Positions 14,713 to 23,220 of a stretch of DNA of 35,660 bases are shown here, piece by piece (the stretch's first letter is position 1; each line of letters opens with the position of its first letter). A model generated the notes under the pieces. The model worked only from the letters and a program-made list of their open reading frames with translations. It was not told where the DNA came from and did no database searches. The DNA is from an uncultured Clostridia bacterium (lineage in GTDB: Bacteria; Bacillota; Clostridia; Christensenellales; Aristaeellaceae). The translations under genes were made by a program, and so were the position numbers. Location: NCBI GenBank assembly GCA_946527725.1, contig CAMMYM010000005.1:1-35660 (forward strand), read 5' to 3'.

Positions 14713-15831
14713 TCAGATTTCCTTGTTGTCATCAGCGGGAAGCAGGCGGAGCGAGTCTGTCACAAGGGATACCGCGATCTCGTCGCCCTCCTGCAGTGCT
14801 GCGTTGCTTTGGGTAAAGTCCATCTGTTCGATCTCACATCCGCCGATTTCCAGGAAGTGGCGGATATACTGGCCGAAATATGCCTTGGAAATAATCCTGG
14901 CTTTCAGGTCCCCTTCCGGGGAAATCCGGATATCCTCGGGACGGATCATGACGACACAGCGTTCTCCGTTCCTGCACTCCTCCGATGCCTCGATCATCAT
15001 CCGCCGGCCCAGAAGCGTAATCTCCGCCCTGCCGCCTGAAATGGAATGGATCACGTCCGGCTGCACAAAATTCGCCTTGCCGATAAAACCGGCGACAAAC
15101 TGGTTCTTCGGCCGTGCGTAAATCTCCATGGCCGTACCGGTCTGCTCGATCGTCCCGCTGCGCATGATGATGACCTTGTCTGAAATCGCCATGGCTTCGG
15201 ACTGGTCGTGCGTCACATAAAGGCTGGTAATCCCTACCCGCTTCTGGATCTTCCGCAGTTCCTCCCGCATATACTCCCGCAGCTTCGCATCCAGGTTGGA
15301 AAGCGGTTCGTCAAACAGCAGGACACTTGGCTCCGTTACCACAGCGCGCGCAAGGGCGACGCGCTGCTGCTGCCCGCCTGAAATCTCGTTCGGGAACCTG
15401 CTCGCGTAGTCCTCAATCTGCATCAGCTGCAGGATGCTCCTGACCCGGTCATGGATCTCCTGCTTTCCCATATGTTTGAGTTTCAGTCCGTAAGCGACGT
15501 TATCATAAACGGATAGATGCGGGAAGAGTGCGTAACTCTGGAACATCATGCCGACATTGCGCTTGTTCGGCGGGATTTTGCTGACCTCCCGGTTTCCGAT
15601 ATAGATCTCGCCGGAGGAAGGCATAAGGAAACCCGCAACCATGCGCAGGAGGGAGGTTTTCCCGCAGCCGGAAGGTCCCAGCAGCGTTACCATTTCGCCC
15701 GGTTTCACGGACAGCGTTACATGGTTTGCAGCGTAGATCTCCTTGTTCTTCTGATCGTAGGCGGGAAATGTTTTCACCAGGTCCCTGATCTCGACCCCGA
15801 CCGCTTCCTGTTTTTTTTGTCCTTCACTCAT
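14713..15831 (-). CDS. ABC transporter ATPase, PotA/FbpC type with TOBE domain
   Basis: A 372-residue ATPase: Walker A GPSGCGKTSLLRM, Q-loop QSYALFPH, signature ISGGQQQRVALARA, Walker B VLLFDEPLSNLDAKLR, switch His in YVTHDQSEAM. A C-terminal TOBE-like region follows (about residues 235-372, including VVMIRPEDIRIS). ATG 15831 is preferred, with GGAGG 10 bases upstream; it overlaps the permease gene by 8 bases. It energises the fused permease. Because the downstream Lpl-type importer lacks an ATPase and MalK/MsmK-type ATPases can be shared, it could serve both systems. Confidence 0.93.
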   Translation of the reverse strand: MSEGQKKQEAVGVEIRDLVKTFPAYDQKNKEIYAANHVTLSVKPGEMVTLLGPSGCGKTSLLRMVAGFLMPSSGEIYIGNREVSKIPPNKRNVGMMFQSYALFPHLSVYDNVAYGLKLKHMGKQEIHDRVRSILQLMQIEDYASRFPNEISGGQQQRVALARAVVTEPSVLLFDEPLSNLDAKLREYMREELRKIQKRVGITSLYVTHDQSEAMAISDKVIIMRSGTIEQTGTAMEIYARPKNQFVAGFIGKANFVQPDVIHSISGGRAEITLLGRRMMIEASEECRNGERCVVMIRPEDIRISPEGDLKARIISKAYFGQYIRHFLEIGGCEIEQMDFTQSNAALQEGDEIAVSLVTDSLRLLPADDNKEI

Positions 15832-17530
15832 ACGATCTTCTCCTCCGGGCAAAGAGCCCGTTCACGATAAATTCCAGAACGCCGACGGCCAGGATAACCA
15901 TCACCATCAGGGCAACGCAGTAAGCGCTGGCTGCGCCCAGCCGGTTGGATTCGATTTCCGAAAGAATGTTGACTGTCAGCAGGTTCCAGTTGACCGAAAC
16001 CAGGAAGATGACCGCGCTGACGCTGGTCATGGAACGGATAAAGGAATTCAGCAGGCCTGAGAAAAGGGCCGATTTCATAATCGGCAGCGAAACGCTGAAG
16101 AAGGTCTTTGCATTTCCCGCCCCCAGGATAATGGCCGCTTCCTCAATGCTCGGATCCACCTGCCGAAGGCTGTTGGATCCGGTTTCCACGCCGATGGAAA
16201 GCGTTCGGAAAACCATGGCGACGATGATGATCAGCGCCGTTCCGGTCAGCTGGATCGGACGGGTGTTAAATGCCGCCACGTATCCGATACCCAGGGCAAT
16301 ACCCGGCACCGCGAAAGGAATGATGGAGGCCGCCGACATCAGCCGTTTCCCTAAGAAGTTTTTCCGTACCAGCAGGAACGCAATCAGCATGCCCAGCAAA
16401 GCCGACAGCGGTGTCGCGATGGAAGACAGGAGCAGGGTATCCTTAATCGCACGTGCTCCCCGCTTGAAGATGAACTGATAGCTGTCCAGCGTCATGGACC
16501 AGTCCACGCCCCAGGTCTTGACGAACGAAACATAGACCACTGTCCCGTACATCAGGATCGTAAAAAGCGTCATCAGCAGAAGGATGATAAACAGCGGGAC
16601 CACAATCCTCTTTTCGCCGATCAGCTCCACCGTCCCCGTAGCTTTACCCGTCACCGTGACAAAGGAACGTTTGGACACCCAGTAGTTCTGGATCAGGTAG
16701 GCCAGCATGCACGGCAGCAGGATCGACAGGGCAATGAAGGATCCTGTCTTCAGGTCAAACAATCCGACAATCTGAAGGTAGGCAGATACCGAAAGCACGT
16801 TATAATCGCCGGCCAGCACCTGCGGATTGCCGAAGTCGCACAGGGACTTGGCGAAAATAATCAGGAAGGAGCTGAGGAATCCCGGCAGGGACAGCGGCAG
16901 CGTCACCGTCAGGAAAACCTTGAGCCGGCTGGCTCCAAGTGTCCGGCTGGCATTTTCAACAGAGCTGTCCAGTGTCTCCAGCATCCCCTTCAGGTTCAGG
17001 TAAGCCAGCGGGAAAAGCGAGAGGATCTGTACGATGGAAAGCCAGGTGAAGCCATAAATATTGTTGCCCCGGATGTGCAGCAGGTTTTTTGTGATCAGCC
17101 CGCTGCGGCCGAAAAGCAGCATCACGGCCAGTGAGATCACAAAAGGCGGCGACAGGATCGGCAGGATCGCCATGATATTGAAAAACTTCTTTCCCGGCAG
17201 TTTTGTCCGCGTAATTGCAAAAGCGTAAAGATAACCTACCACAGTTGCCATCAGCCCGACAAACAGTCCCAGCTTGATACTGTTCCAGAACGCCTGGAAA
17301 AAATCTGTTTTCGTAAAGACATAGTTGATATTGTCCAGGTTCAGCTGTCCGGTCTTGTCCGTCAGGCAGGAAATGAACAGGCGAACGATCGGATAGATGC
17401 AGAAAAGAATCAGGATGGCAAAAACGACGATAATCGCAAAAAGCAGTCCAGGCTGCTTCATCAGCAGCAGGAATTCCTTTCTTTTTTCACTCTTTTGCCT
17501 TTTCTTCCTTGCTTTTCCCGGAGAATCCAT
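15824..17530 (-). CDS. Fused double-domain ABC permease, Fbp/Afu type
   Basis: A 568-residue permease made of two homologous halves, each with about six membrane helices, as in FbpB/AfuB-type transporters. The two EAA-like loops read SVENASRTLGASRLKVFLTV in the first half and SIEEAAIILGAGNAKTFFSV in the second. A highly basic N-terminus (KARKKRQKSEKRKEF) precedes the first helix. ATG 17530 has GAGGAGG upstream. The second half ends FARRRRSYE. One polypeptide replaces two permease subunits. The operon places it between its receptor and ATPase. Confidence 0.93.
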   Translation of the reverse strand: MDSPGKARKKRQKSEKRKEFLLLMKQPGLLFAIIVVFAILILFCIYPIVRLFISCLTDKTGQLNLDNINYVFTKTDFFQAFWNSIKLGLFVGLMATVVGYLYAFAITRTKLPGKKFFNIMAILPILSPPFVISLAVMLLFGRSGLITKNLLHIRGNNIYGFTWLSIVQILSLFPLAYLNLKGMLETLDSSVENASRTLGASRLKVFLTVTLPLSLPGFLSSFLIIFAKSLCDFGNPQVLAGDYNVLSVSAYLQIVGLFDLKTGSFIALSILLPCMLAYLIQNYWVSKRSFVTVTGKATGTVELIGEKRIVVPLFIILLLMTLFTILMYGTVVYVSFVKTWGVDWSMTLDSYQFIFKRGARAIKDTLLLSSIATPLSALLGMLIAFLLVRKNFLGKRLMSAASIIPFAVPGIALGIGYVAAFNTRPIQLTGTALIIIVAMVFRTLSIGVETGSNSLRQVDPSIEEAAIILGAGNAKTFFSVSLPIMKSALFSGLLNSFIRSMTSVSAVIFLVSVNWNLLTVNILSEIESNRLGAASAYCVALMVMVILAVGVLEFIVNGLFARRRRSYE

Positions 17531-17638
17531 AGTTACCTCCTCAGCTGGCATCCGGCTGGTATCCTGCCAGGCATCCCGGTTCTGCGCCCGTTCCCGGCAT
17601 GCATTCCGTCTCCTGTGACCCCGGGAAACGGCAGGAGG

Positions 17639-17689
17639 CCGGCTGTACTGTCTCTTCCTGCAGCCGGTCTGCCTGCCCTTCCCGGCAGG
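17639..17689 (-). other. Two stem-loops after the Afu-type receptor gene
   Basis: CCTGCC..GGCAGG (17672-17689) lies just after the receptor stop, and CCGGCTG..CAGCCGG (17639-17667) follows. There is no T run, so these look like mRNA-stabilising or partial-termination hairpins that lower expression of the permease relative to the receptor. Confidence 0.45.
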
Positions 17690-17694
17690 TGGAT

Positions 17695-18723
17695 TTACTT
17701 GACGTTTGCGGACGAGCGAACCTCGTTTTCAAACGTCTCACAGTTTGCTTTCTTGGTTTCTGCGGAGAGCACAGGATCAAAATCCATCAGGAAAATATCC
17801 TCGATGGGAATCATCTTGGGTTCCGGATGAACCGTCGTGTTCAGCGGATACTGGTTGAACTCACTGTAAGCCAGTGTCATGGCGGATTCGCCGATCAGCC
17901 AGTCGATAAATTTGTGGGCCGCTTCCTGCTCGTCCGCGGGACCGCCCTTGACCATTGCCGCCGCAGTCACGCCGTAACCTGCGCCTTCCTTCGGGTAGGA
18001 AACAACCAGCGGATATCCCTGGTCCACCACTGTCTGTGCATTATCGGAATAGCCGATGGCCACACCGACCTCCCCCAGGCCTGCGGAAGTAAAGGGCGCT
18101 GCGCCTGCCTTGGTGTAAACAAGCACGTTTTTATCCAGTGCCTTCAGGTACTTGAAGCCTTCTTCGGTGCCCAGGCGCTGTACAGTCTGGGACAGTACGG
18201 TATAGGCGGCTCCGGAGGTTGCCGGATGGGCTACACAGACTTCACCCTGATACTCGGGTTTCAGCAGGTCATCCCAGCTGGTCGGCGGTTCCAGGCCTTT
18301 TTCCTTAAGCCAGTCCGCATTGCTGCCAAAGCAGGTGACGATAATCTGCAGCGGAACATACATGCCGTTGGGATCAACAAAACGCTGGTCCATCTGGTCG
18401 ATGTTTGCCGGAACGTAGGGCTCCAGCAGGTCTTCAGCAGCCATAGCCATTGAAAGGTCATTGCCCATGCCGAATATCATGGCAACCTGGGGATTGTCCT
18501 TTTCGGCTGCCACCCGGGCCTGCATCTCACCGGCGCTGAGGCGGACATACTTGACTTCAATGCCGGTTTCCTGGGTGAACAGTTCCACCAGGCCGGCCAC
18601 TTCCGCCTCGACATAGCAGCTGTACATGGTAAACGAGTTCTTTTGTGTCACTTCGCTGTTTGCGGGAATGCATACCGCAAAGAGAAGGGCAAGGCAGAGG
18701 GTTAACGTGATGAGCTTTTTCAT
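17695..18723 (-). CDS. Extracellular binding protein, Fe(III)/AfuA-type (possible sugar-phosphate receptor)
   Basis: A 342-residue receptor of the FbpA/AfuA/phosphonate family. Signal peptide MKKLITLTLCLALLFAVC then a SPase-I-like site near ANS|EV, without a lipobox. TMYSCYVEAEVAGLVELFTQETGI is the family start. The AHPATSGAAYTVLSQTVQRLG segment, with GTEEGFKYLKALDKNV, is typical of this branch. It lacks the paired C-terminal Tyr-Tyr iron ligands in an obvious form. Because an IMPase-family phosphatase shares the operon, a phosphorylated sugar or polyol ligand is more plausible than iron. ATG 18723 has GGAGGAAAGG upstream; 19 bases separate it from lacI. Confidence 0.88.
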   Translation of the reverse strand: MKKLITLTLCLALLFAVCIPANSEVTQKNSFTMYSCYVEAEVAGLVELFTQETGIEVKYVRLSAGEMQARVAAEKDNPQVAMIFGMGNDLSMAMAAEDLLEPYVPANIDQMDQRFVDPNGMYVPLQIIVTCFGSNADWLKEKGLEPPTSWDDLLKPEYQGEVCVAHPATSGAAYTVLSQTVQRLGTEEGFKYLKALDKNVLVYTKAGAAPFTSAGLGEVGVAIGYSDNAQTVVDQGYPLVVSYPKEGAGYGVTAAAMVKGGPADEQEAAHKFIDWLIGESAMTLAYSEFNQYPLNTTVHPEPKMIPIEDIFLMDFDPVLSAETKKANCETFENEVRSSANVK

Positions 18724-18742
18724 TTTCCTTTCCTCCATTTTT

Positions 18743-19753
18743 TTACATTTTAATTGTACTTCCCCGTACAATTATCGACGTTCCGAGAAGAAGGTTTTCC
18801 GGATGGACTTGCCTGTTCTCAATGATATCCAGGAGCATCTGGGCTGCAGCACGCCCCATCTCCATACGGTTCAGGGACATGGTCGTCAGGTCAAACCACG
18901 GCAGGGAGGCATAGTCCATATCGTTGACGCCTGCAACGGAGATGTCCTGCGGAACAGCCAGCCCCTTCTCCCGCAGATACACCATTGCACCGATCGCCAG
19001 CTGATCTGTCGCGGCAAAAACCGCAGTCGTGTCCGGATATGCCGTGTGGATCTGCTGCATCGCCCGATAGCCGTTTTCCTTTGCCTGGTCCAGTTTGTTT
19101 GCCGGCAGGTCGATTTCCACATCCCTGGCTTCGATTCCGCGGATGCGGCAGAAATCCCGGTAAGCTTCCCTGCGGATTTCCCCGATCCCTGTCGGCAGCA
19201 CAATGTGGGCAATTTTCGTGTGGCCCAGGTCACTCAGGTACGTCATCATCTCCATAGTACCTTTGTAATGGTCATTGTCCACATAAGGTACTCCGCTGCT
19301 CTGCGGCGGTCTCCTGCGAAGCGCCACCACAGGAATGTGGATCCTTTGGAGCATGTTCAGCAGTTCTTCCGTCCACTCATCCGGCGTGATAATCAGGCCG
19401 TCAAACCGCATCTGCCGGGCCTGCTGCAGGAAACTCATCAGTTTTTCAGCGCTGCGTTCCATGTTTCCGTAAAAAATCTGGTAACCGTTCTCCTGCAGCA
19501 GTTTTTCAGCGCCGGCTGCGTTTTCGGAGAAAAATGGGTCCTTGATATCCGGAATCGTCAGCCCGATGAGCTTTGTGTCATTTTTGGACAGCATTCTTGC
19601 GGTGTTGCTCGGGACAAAATCCAGCTTCTCAATCGCTGCGAATACCTTGTTCGCCGTTTCTTCGCTGATATCCGTATAGCCGTTCAATACCCTCGACACG
19701 GTGGATACGGACACACCGCAGAATTTCGCCACATCTCTGATTGTTGCGCTCAC
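18743..19753 (-). CDS. LacI-family transcriptional regulator, first gene of the operon
   Basis: A 336-residue regulator: a DNA-binding helix-turn-helix and hinge helix (SATIRDVAKFCGVSVSTVSR, then LNGYTDISEETANKV and FVPSNTARML), then a periplasmic-binding-protein-like effector domain from about residue 60 (KLIGLTIPDIKDPFFSE, FAATDQLAIGAMVYL). GTG 19753 is the start: AAAGGAG lies 6 bases upstream and the next residues match the conserved LacI N-terminus; the frame open to 19819 covers the promoter. A palindrome AAACCGGTTT lies between the -10 box and the gene, so it probably represses itself and the eight-gene operon until the imported sugar or derivative appears. Confidence 0.95.
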   Translation of the reverse strand: MSATIRDVAKFCGVSVSTVSRVLNGYTDISEETANKVFAAIEKLDFVPSNTARMLSKNDTKLIGLTIPDIKDPFFSENAAGAEKLLQENGYQIFYGNMERSAEKLMSFLQQARQMRFDGLIITPDEWTEELLNMLQRIHIPVVALRRRPPQSSGVPYVDNDHYKGTMEMMTYLSDLGHTKIAHIVLPTGIGEIRREAYRDFCRIRGIEARDVEIDLPANKLDQAKENGYRAMQQIHTAYPDTTAVFAATDQLAIGAMVYLREKGLAVPQDISVAGVNDMDYASLPWFDLTTMSLNRMEMGRAAAQMLLDIIENRQVHPENLLLGTSIIVRGSTIKM

Positions 19754-19769
19754 GGTATTCTCCTTTACT

Positions 19770-19779
19770 AAACCGGTTT
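19770..19779. promoter_or_regulatory. LacI-type operator overlapping the operon start
   Basis: AAACCGGTTT is a perfect 10-base palindrome with the central CG usual for LacI-family operators. It starts 10 bases downstream of the -10 box, where repressor binding would block transcription. A second AAACCG-containing inverted repeat (TTAAC-N6-GTTAA) is at 19920-19935, about 150 bases upstream, and could support looping. Confidence 0.7.
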
Positions 19780-19789
19780 CGGTAATTTG

Positions 19790-19819
19790 AGTATAAGCAA
19801 TATCCAGCAATTTTGTCAA
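19790..19819 (-). promoter_or_regulatory. Sigma-A-type promoter of the lacI-ABC operon
   Basis: TTGACA at 19819-19814, an 18-base spacer and TATACT at 19795-19790 on the minus strand. It directly precedes the operator and the lacI gene. Confidence 0.85.
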
Positions 19820-20304
19820 TACTTATTTTTTTGAAAATCCATCTATCCCATGCAATCGTTTGCTTCTGTCGTTCGGAAAGTACATCCTGCATTCTATGAT
19901 TGTCACGTGCCATTAATAATTAACTAAACCGTTAAAGCTCTCCTTGCAGCCCGCATCCTGCCGCAAAGGGAATCTTTCAGATGTGAAAGTCCGGAGGGAT
20001 ATCCGGAAATGCATCCCCGGCAAGGATACGCGGCCGCAATACAAAGGGAAATGCGCAATGAAGCACAGGAGGAAACGGATATTCCCGTTCAGTTATCGGA
20101 CTTGGTGGCTGATATGGTAGCAGAAAGCCTGAGGCATATTCCTGAAGGTTATGACGGGAATCATCCCTGTGTGCAAAATGCAGGAAGCCGGATTGATGTG
20201 TTCGGGATATGGGTATCCGCCTCAGGCAACGGACACGGGTCCGGAATACAATCTGTCGCCTGAGGCCCGGTTTTCAGATTGCCGGCAAATAATGCTGGAA
20301 TGGA
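19820..20304. other. Intergenic region without a confident gene
   Basis: Nothing recognisable is encoded. Plus-strand frames at 20009-20263 (84 codons) and 20151-20393 lack good ribosome sites and recognisable motifs. There are several small palindromes: CTTTCA..TGAAAG near 19975, repeated TCCGGA near 19992-20008, and a 9-base inverted repeat GCCTCAGGC/GCCTGAGGC at 20219-20227 and 20258-20266. The possible upstream LacI site is at 19920-19935. No clear terminator for the membrane-protein gene is visible. Confidence 0.4.
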
Positions 20305-20973
20305 TTAACGTTTCCCGGTCTCCTGTTCCTTCCGGCCGTATCGTATCGGCTCAGCAGCCGTGCGCCGGAAAAGGGAGATCAGCGGCCCCATGAACAGGGC
20401 GGTAATCATTGTACCGGCTCCGATTTTGTCCGGACCGCCCAGGATCCAGCCCATGCCCACACACAGGAGATCCGTGGCAATGCGGATATATTTGAAATAC
20501 TTCTGTTTTGTACGTTCTGAAAGGGTCAGGGCTACAGCGTCGTAAGTGGAAACCCCAAGGTCGCCCGTAAAATAAAAAGCGGAGCCGAAGCACATCACCA
20601 CTACGCCGACGGCCAGCAGGGCAATACGCACCGGCAGGCTGGGCGCTGGAAAAATCTGCTGCATCAGCCGTTCGCTGAAGGTGGCAATATATCCCACCAG
20701 GAAGATGTTCATCACGGTTCCGAGGCCGATCTTGCTGCGGTTCCAGAAGAAGATCCCGGCCAGCATTGCCAGGTTGAGAATCATGTAGAATGTGCCGTAA
20801 TCCAGGCCCAGCCCTGCCTTTGCATGGCGGCCGAGGCTTTGGGCAAAGACCTGGAACGGATCAACCCCCATTCCGGAGTGGCTGAACAGTCCCACCGAAA
20901 ACGCGCAGACCGCCACACCGAACAGTGTCATCAGCATGCGGCGAAGTTCCTCGCCTTTCAGCCACTTTTTCAT
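20305..20973 (-). CDS. YczE/YitT-type integral membrane protein
   Basis: A 222-residue membrane protein with about five hydrophobic helices. Family motifs are LFSHSGMGVDPFQVFAQSLG in the first part, LGTVMNIFLVGY in the middle and FTGDLGVSTYDAVALTLSER in the second half, the last being the GxSxxDA signature of YczE/YyaS proteins. ATG 20973 is preferred (GGAGGGAGG upstream); the frame open to 21051 covers the promoter. The C-terminus is basic and cytoplasmic. Family function is poorly known, with transport or export suspected. Monocistronic by its own promoter. Confidence 0.85.
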   Translation of the reverse strand: MKKWLKGEELRRMLMTLFGVAVCAFSVGLFSHSGMGVDPFQVFAQSLGRHAKAGLGLDYGTFYMILNLAMLAGIFFWNRSKIGLGTVMNIFLVGYIATFSERLMQQIFPAPSLPVRIALLAVGVVVMCFGSAFYFTGDLGVSTYDAVALTLSERTKQKYFKYIRIATDLLCVGMGWILGGPDKIGAGTMITALFMGPLISLFRRTAAEPIRYGRKEQETGKR

Positions 20974-21022
20974 ATACTCTCTTCCTCCCTCCTTTGGATC
21001 GATCGCTGCAGCAATCCGGCCT

Positions 21023-21051
21023 ATGGTACAGCGGGAAAAGCCGTTTGTCAA
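21023..21051 (-). promoter_or_regulatory. Promoter of the YczE/YitT-type gene
   Basis: TTGACA at 21051-21046, 17-base spacer, TACCAT at 21028-21023 on the minus strand, about 50 bases before the start codon. Confidence 0.75.
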
Positions 21052-21427
21052 AGGCTTCGCATCAGTTCAATTGCGTTGAATGGATATTATTAACAGGCAG
21101 GATTTGCGCTGTCAGGTATGGAATGCACGCCCGGCAAATCCGAGCCAAGGGCAGCCCCAGCAGGAAGTCGGTTGCCGGGTTTTTCTAAAAACGGTACGAA
21201 ATGATTCAGGGCCAATAGCAAAAACGGAACTCCCGAATCTTCCCGGGCTCTCCCTTATGTATTTCTGTGGGACGGTTTGCCGGCCGGCGGCAGCATCCTC
21301 CCCGATCATCTTTTCTTCATAAACAGGGATTCACCAGGCAACAGCTTAAATATATCTCGTAATTTTCTCCTGCCGAAAAGCAGTACGCTTCCGGTTTGAT
21401 CGTCTTTGGGAATGTTTCCGTACTGTT
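21052..21427. other. Intergenic region downstream of the DUF218 gene
   Basis: No convincing gene. On the minus strand a CCCG..CGGG hairpin near 21230-21250 followed by a T5 run could be a weak terminator for the DUF218 gene. Two CCGTTTTT repeats lie near 21190 and 21220. A 65-codon minus frame at 21112-21309 has no recognisable feature. Confidence 0.35.
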
Positions 21428-23014
21428 TTATTTCCGGGACGGCAGTTCGTGGATATCATAAGTATCATAGTAAATCTGGTAAGCCATGTCTTTATCTCCG
21501 GAAAGCTCGATAAGTGCACCTGCCTGGAACATGACAGACAGACTGCCGGAAGATGCTTTGCAGGCTGCGTTGGACACAACCCGGACACGGTGTTCCGGAT
21601 CACCGGCACACAGGATTGACGCCGCCTCAAAGAGCAGTGTTCCCGTTGCAATGTGATAGTCGCTGGATACAATAGCCAGCCGGTGAACCTGCGGACATTT
21701 TTCCTCCAGCATATCCAGGGTATACATGGCATTCTGCGCGGTGGTCTGCGATACATCCTCCACCAGGATCCGGTTTGAGTTGACCCCGTTCGCAGTCAGC
21801 CACTCAGCCATCCTGCCGGCTTCCGTCGCGTCCTCGTTTTCTGCCGCCGTGCCGCCTCCTGTGCAAACAATCCAGGCATTCGGGTATTTCTCCGCGCTGT
21901 TCAGCACGACCCGGAGCCGTTCAACCAGCTCGTCACGCATGGACCCGTCCGGGTTCAGCTGGAATCCAAGCGCGACGATGCACAATTCATCTGTGTCCGG
22001 CAATCCGTCCGGAAGGACATCCTCATGAATCGTCATCCCGCTGTTGACTTCTTTCCACAGTGCCATAATCTGTTTCCATTTTGCTGCGTTTTCCGGGTTC
22101 AACGATTGAATCCGGGCAAAAAGATCCGCATTGCGTTCATCCGCTTCTTCACCGTATGCGCCGTAATTGACAATGATCTCCCGGGCTTGTTCCAGGCCGG
22201 ATTGCAGGAATGTCATCATATCGGCCAGCTGGAAGCCGGCAATCAGTGCGTCCGTATCCGCTTTGAAGGGTGCTGCCGCCTGACATGAAAAATTACCGGC
22301 GACATCAATGGAATACCCCTCAGTTTTCCGGATAAAGCCGGCAAGTGCCGCATACAGGAGACGGGCCCGTCGCTGATGGTAATCAGAAGTGACAAGGGTA
22401 ATTCCTTCAATCTTCTGTTCCTTCAGGATTTCAAAAGTATTCAGCGCATTGCTCACCGTATCCGTCGCCTGTTCATCGGTGAAAATGCGATCTGCATCGA
22501 TCCCGCACTGCGTCGTCAAATAATCCTTCATCATTCCGGCTTCGGTATGGTTTTCCGGATTGTTATCGCCTGTAGCACCGCCCGAGCAAACCAGGATGGC
22601 ATCCGGAAACGCCCGGGCTGCTGCTGCAGCCGCCTCGCACCGGGCTTTCAGCTCGTCAGTCATCTCGCCGTTCACAAGTTCAAAGCCAAGCACCACGAAG
22701 GCATGCTTTCCGGAAACCGGCAAATCTGCCGGATCGTCCCTGCCGTTCACCCAAATGCGGTAATCCGATGCCATGTAAAGCTTTTTCCATTCATCCGTGA
22801 TCAGGTCAGCCAGTTCATCATCCAGCACTTCAGTATCTTCGTCAATCAGTTGCAAAGCCCGCCGCGCATTCATCAGATCCGATATAAGCGTGTTCAGGTC
22901 AACGATCCGTTCCTCATCCTCCGGCTTCGAATCATGATCCGGCGGTTCTGCAAAAGCGGCACAGTTGGCAGCAATCAGGATGATGGTTAAAAGCAGAACA
23001 ATCGTTTTCTTCAT
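21428..23014 (-). CDS. Exported protein with two DUF218 (YdcF/SanA-like) domains
   Basis: A 528-residue protein with a signal peptide (about residues 1-22, ending AFA|EP). It carries two homologous DUF218 domains at about 104-245 and 344-485. Each begins with a VVLGFEL / VALGFQL strand, then the Gly-rich loop SGGATG or TGGGTA, a TEAG motif followed by MMKDYL or RMAEWL, a DTVSNALNTFEIL / TTAQNAMYTLDML helix and an SDYH motif. The key residues are kept in both copies, so both may be active. A linker of about 100 residues connects them. Family members are linked to envelope barrier functions (SanA) or nucleotide/SAM binding (YdcF); the role here is unknown. AGGAGGG lies 9 bases before ATG 23014. 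Confidence 0.9.
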   Translation of the reverse strand: MKKTIVLLLTIILIAANCAAFAEPPDHDSKPEDEERIVDLNTLISDLMNARRALQLIDEDTEVLDDELADLITDEWKKLYMASDYRIWVNGRDDPADLPVSGKHAFVVLGFELVNGEMTDELKARCEAAAAAARAFPDAILVCSGGATGDNNPENHTEAGMMKDYLTTQCGIDADRIFTDEQATDTVSNALNTFEILKEQKIEGITLVTSDYHQRRARLLYAALAGFIRKTEGYSIDVAGNFSCQAAAPFKADTDALIAGFQLADMMTFLQSGLEQAREIIVNYGAYGEEADERNADLFARIQSLNPENAAKWKQIMALWKEVNSGMTIHEDVLPDGLPDTDELCIVALGFQLNPDGSMRDELVERLRVVLNSAEKYPNAWIVCTGGGTAAENEDATEAGRMAEWLTANGVNSNRILVEDVSQTTAQNAMYTLDMLEEKCPQVHRLAIVSSDYHIATGTLLFEAASILCAGDPEHRVRVVSNAACKASSGSLSVMFQAGALIELSGDKDMAYQIYYDTYDIHELPSRK

Positions 23015-23185
23015 CCGGGGAACCCTCCTGTATCATATTTGACGTCCGCAAAACGTACGAATACTTTTTGGACCGGCATGCGGAAAAATGAATATGCTGG
23101 TTATTTGTTCTTCCCGGACCGGTTCATTTCCTGCTTCATCGTGGCCTCTCCCTTTCGGCTGCCGGCAAGCCCCTTTGCTGCACTG

Positions 23186-23214
23186 TTGAAAGCCGCATCG
23201 GCAAATGGTATAAT
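23186..23214 (+). promoter_or_regulatory. Promoter of the SLC13-like permease gene
   Basis: TTGAAA at 23186-23191, 17-base spacer ending TGG, TATAAT at 23209-23214: a perfect, extended -10. Transcription would start near 23221, giving a leader of about 135 bases. Confidence 0.88.
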
Positions 23215-23220
23215 TCCTCC

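Noticed and set aside
17695-18723. Annotation of the Afu-type receptor as an iron(III) transporter
   Set aside because: The operon context (LacI, phosphatase, sugar importer) argues for an organic phosphate, and no clear paired Tyr iron ligands were seen.
20009-20263. 84-codon plus-strand ORF between the membrane-protein gene and lacI
   Set aside because: No ribosome site at its start, no recognisable domain and no neighbour in the same direction; kept only as part of the intergenic description.
23101-23139. 12-codon ORF MKQEMNRSGKNK with a ribosome-like site before the DUF218 gene
   Set aside because: No terminator or alternative structure follows, its codons are not biased to one amino acid, and such short frames are common by chance.
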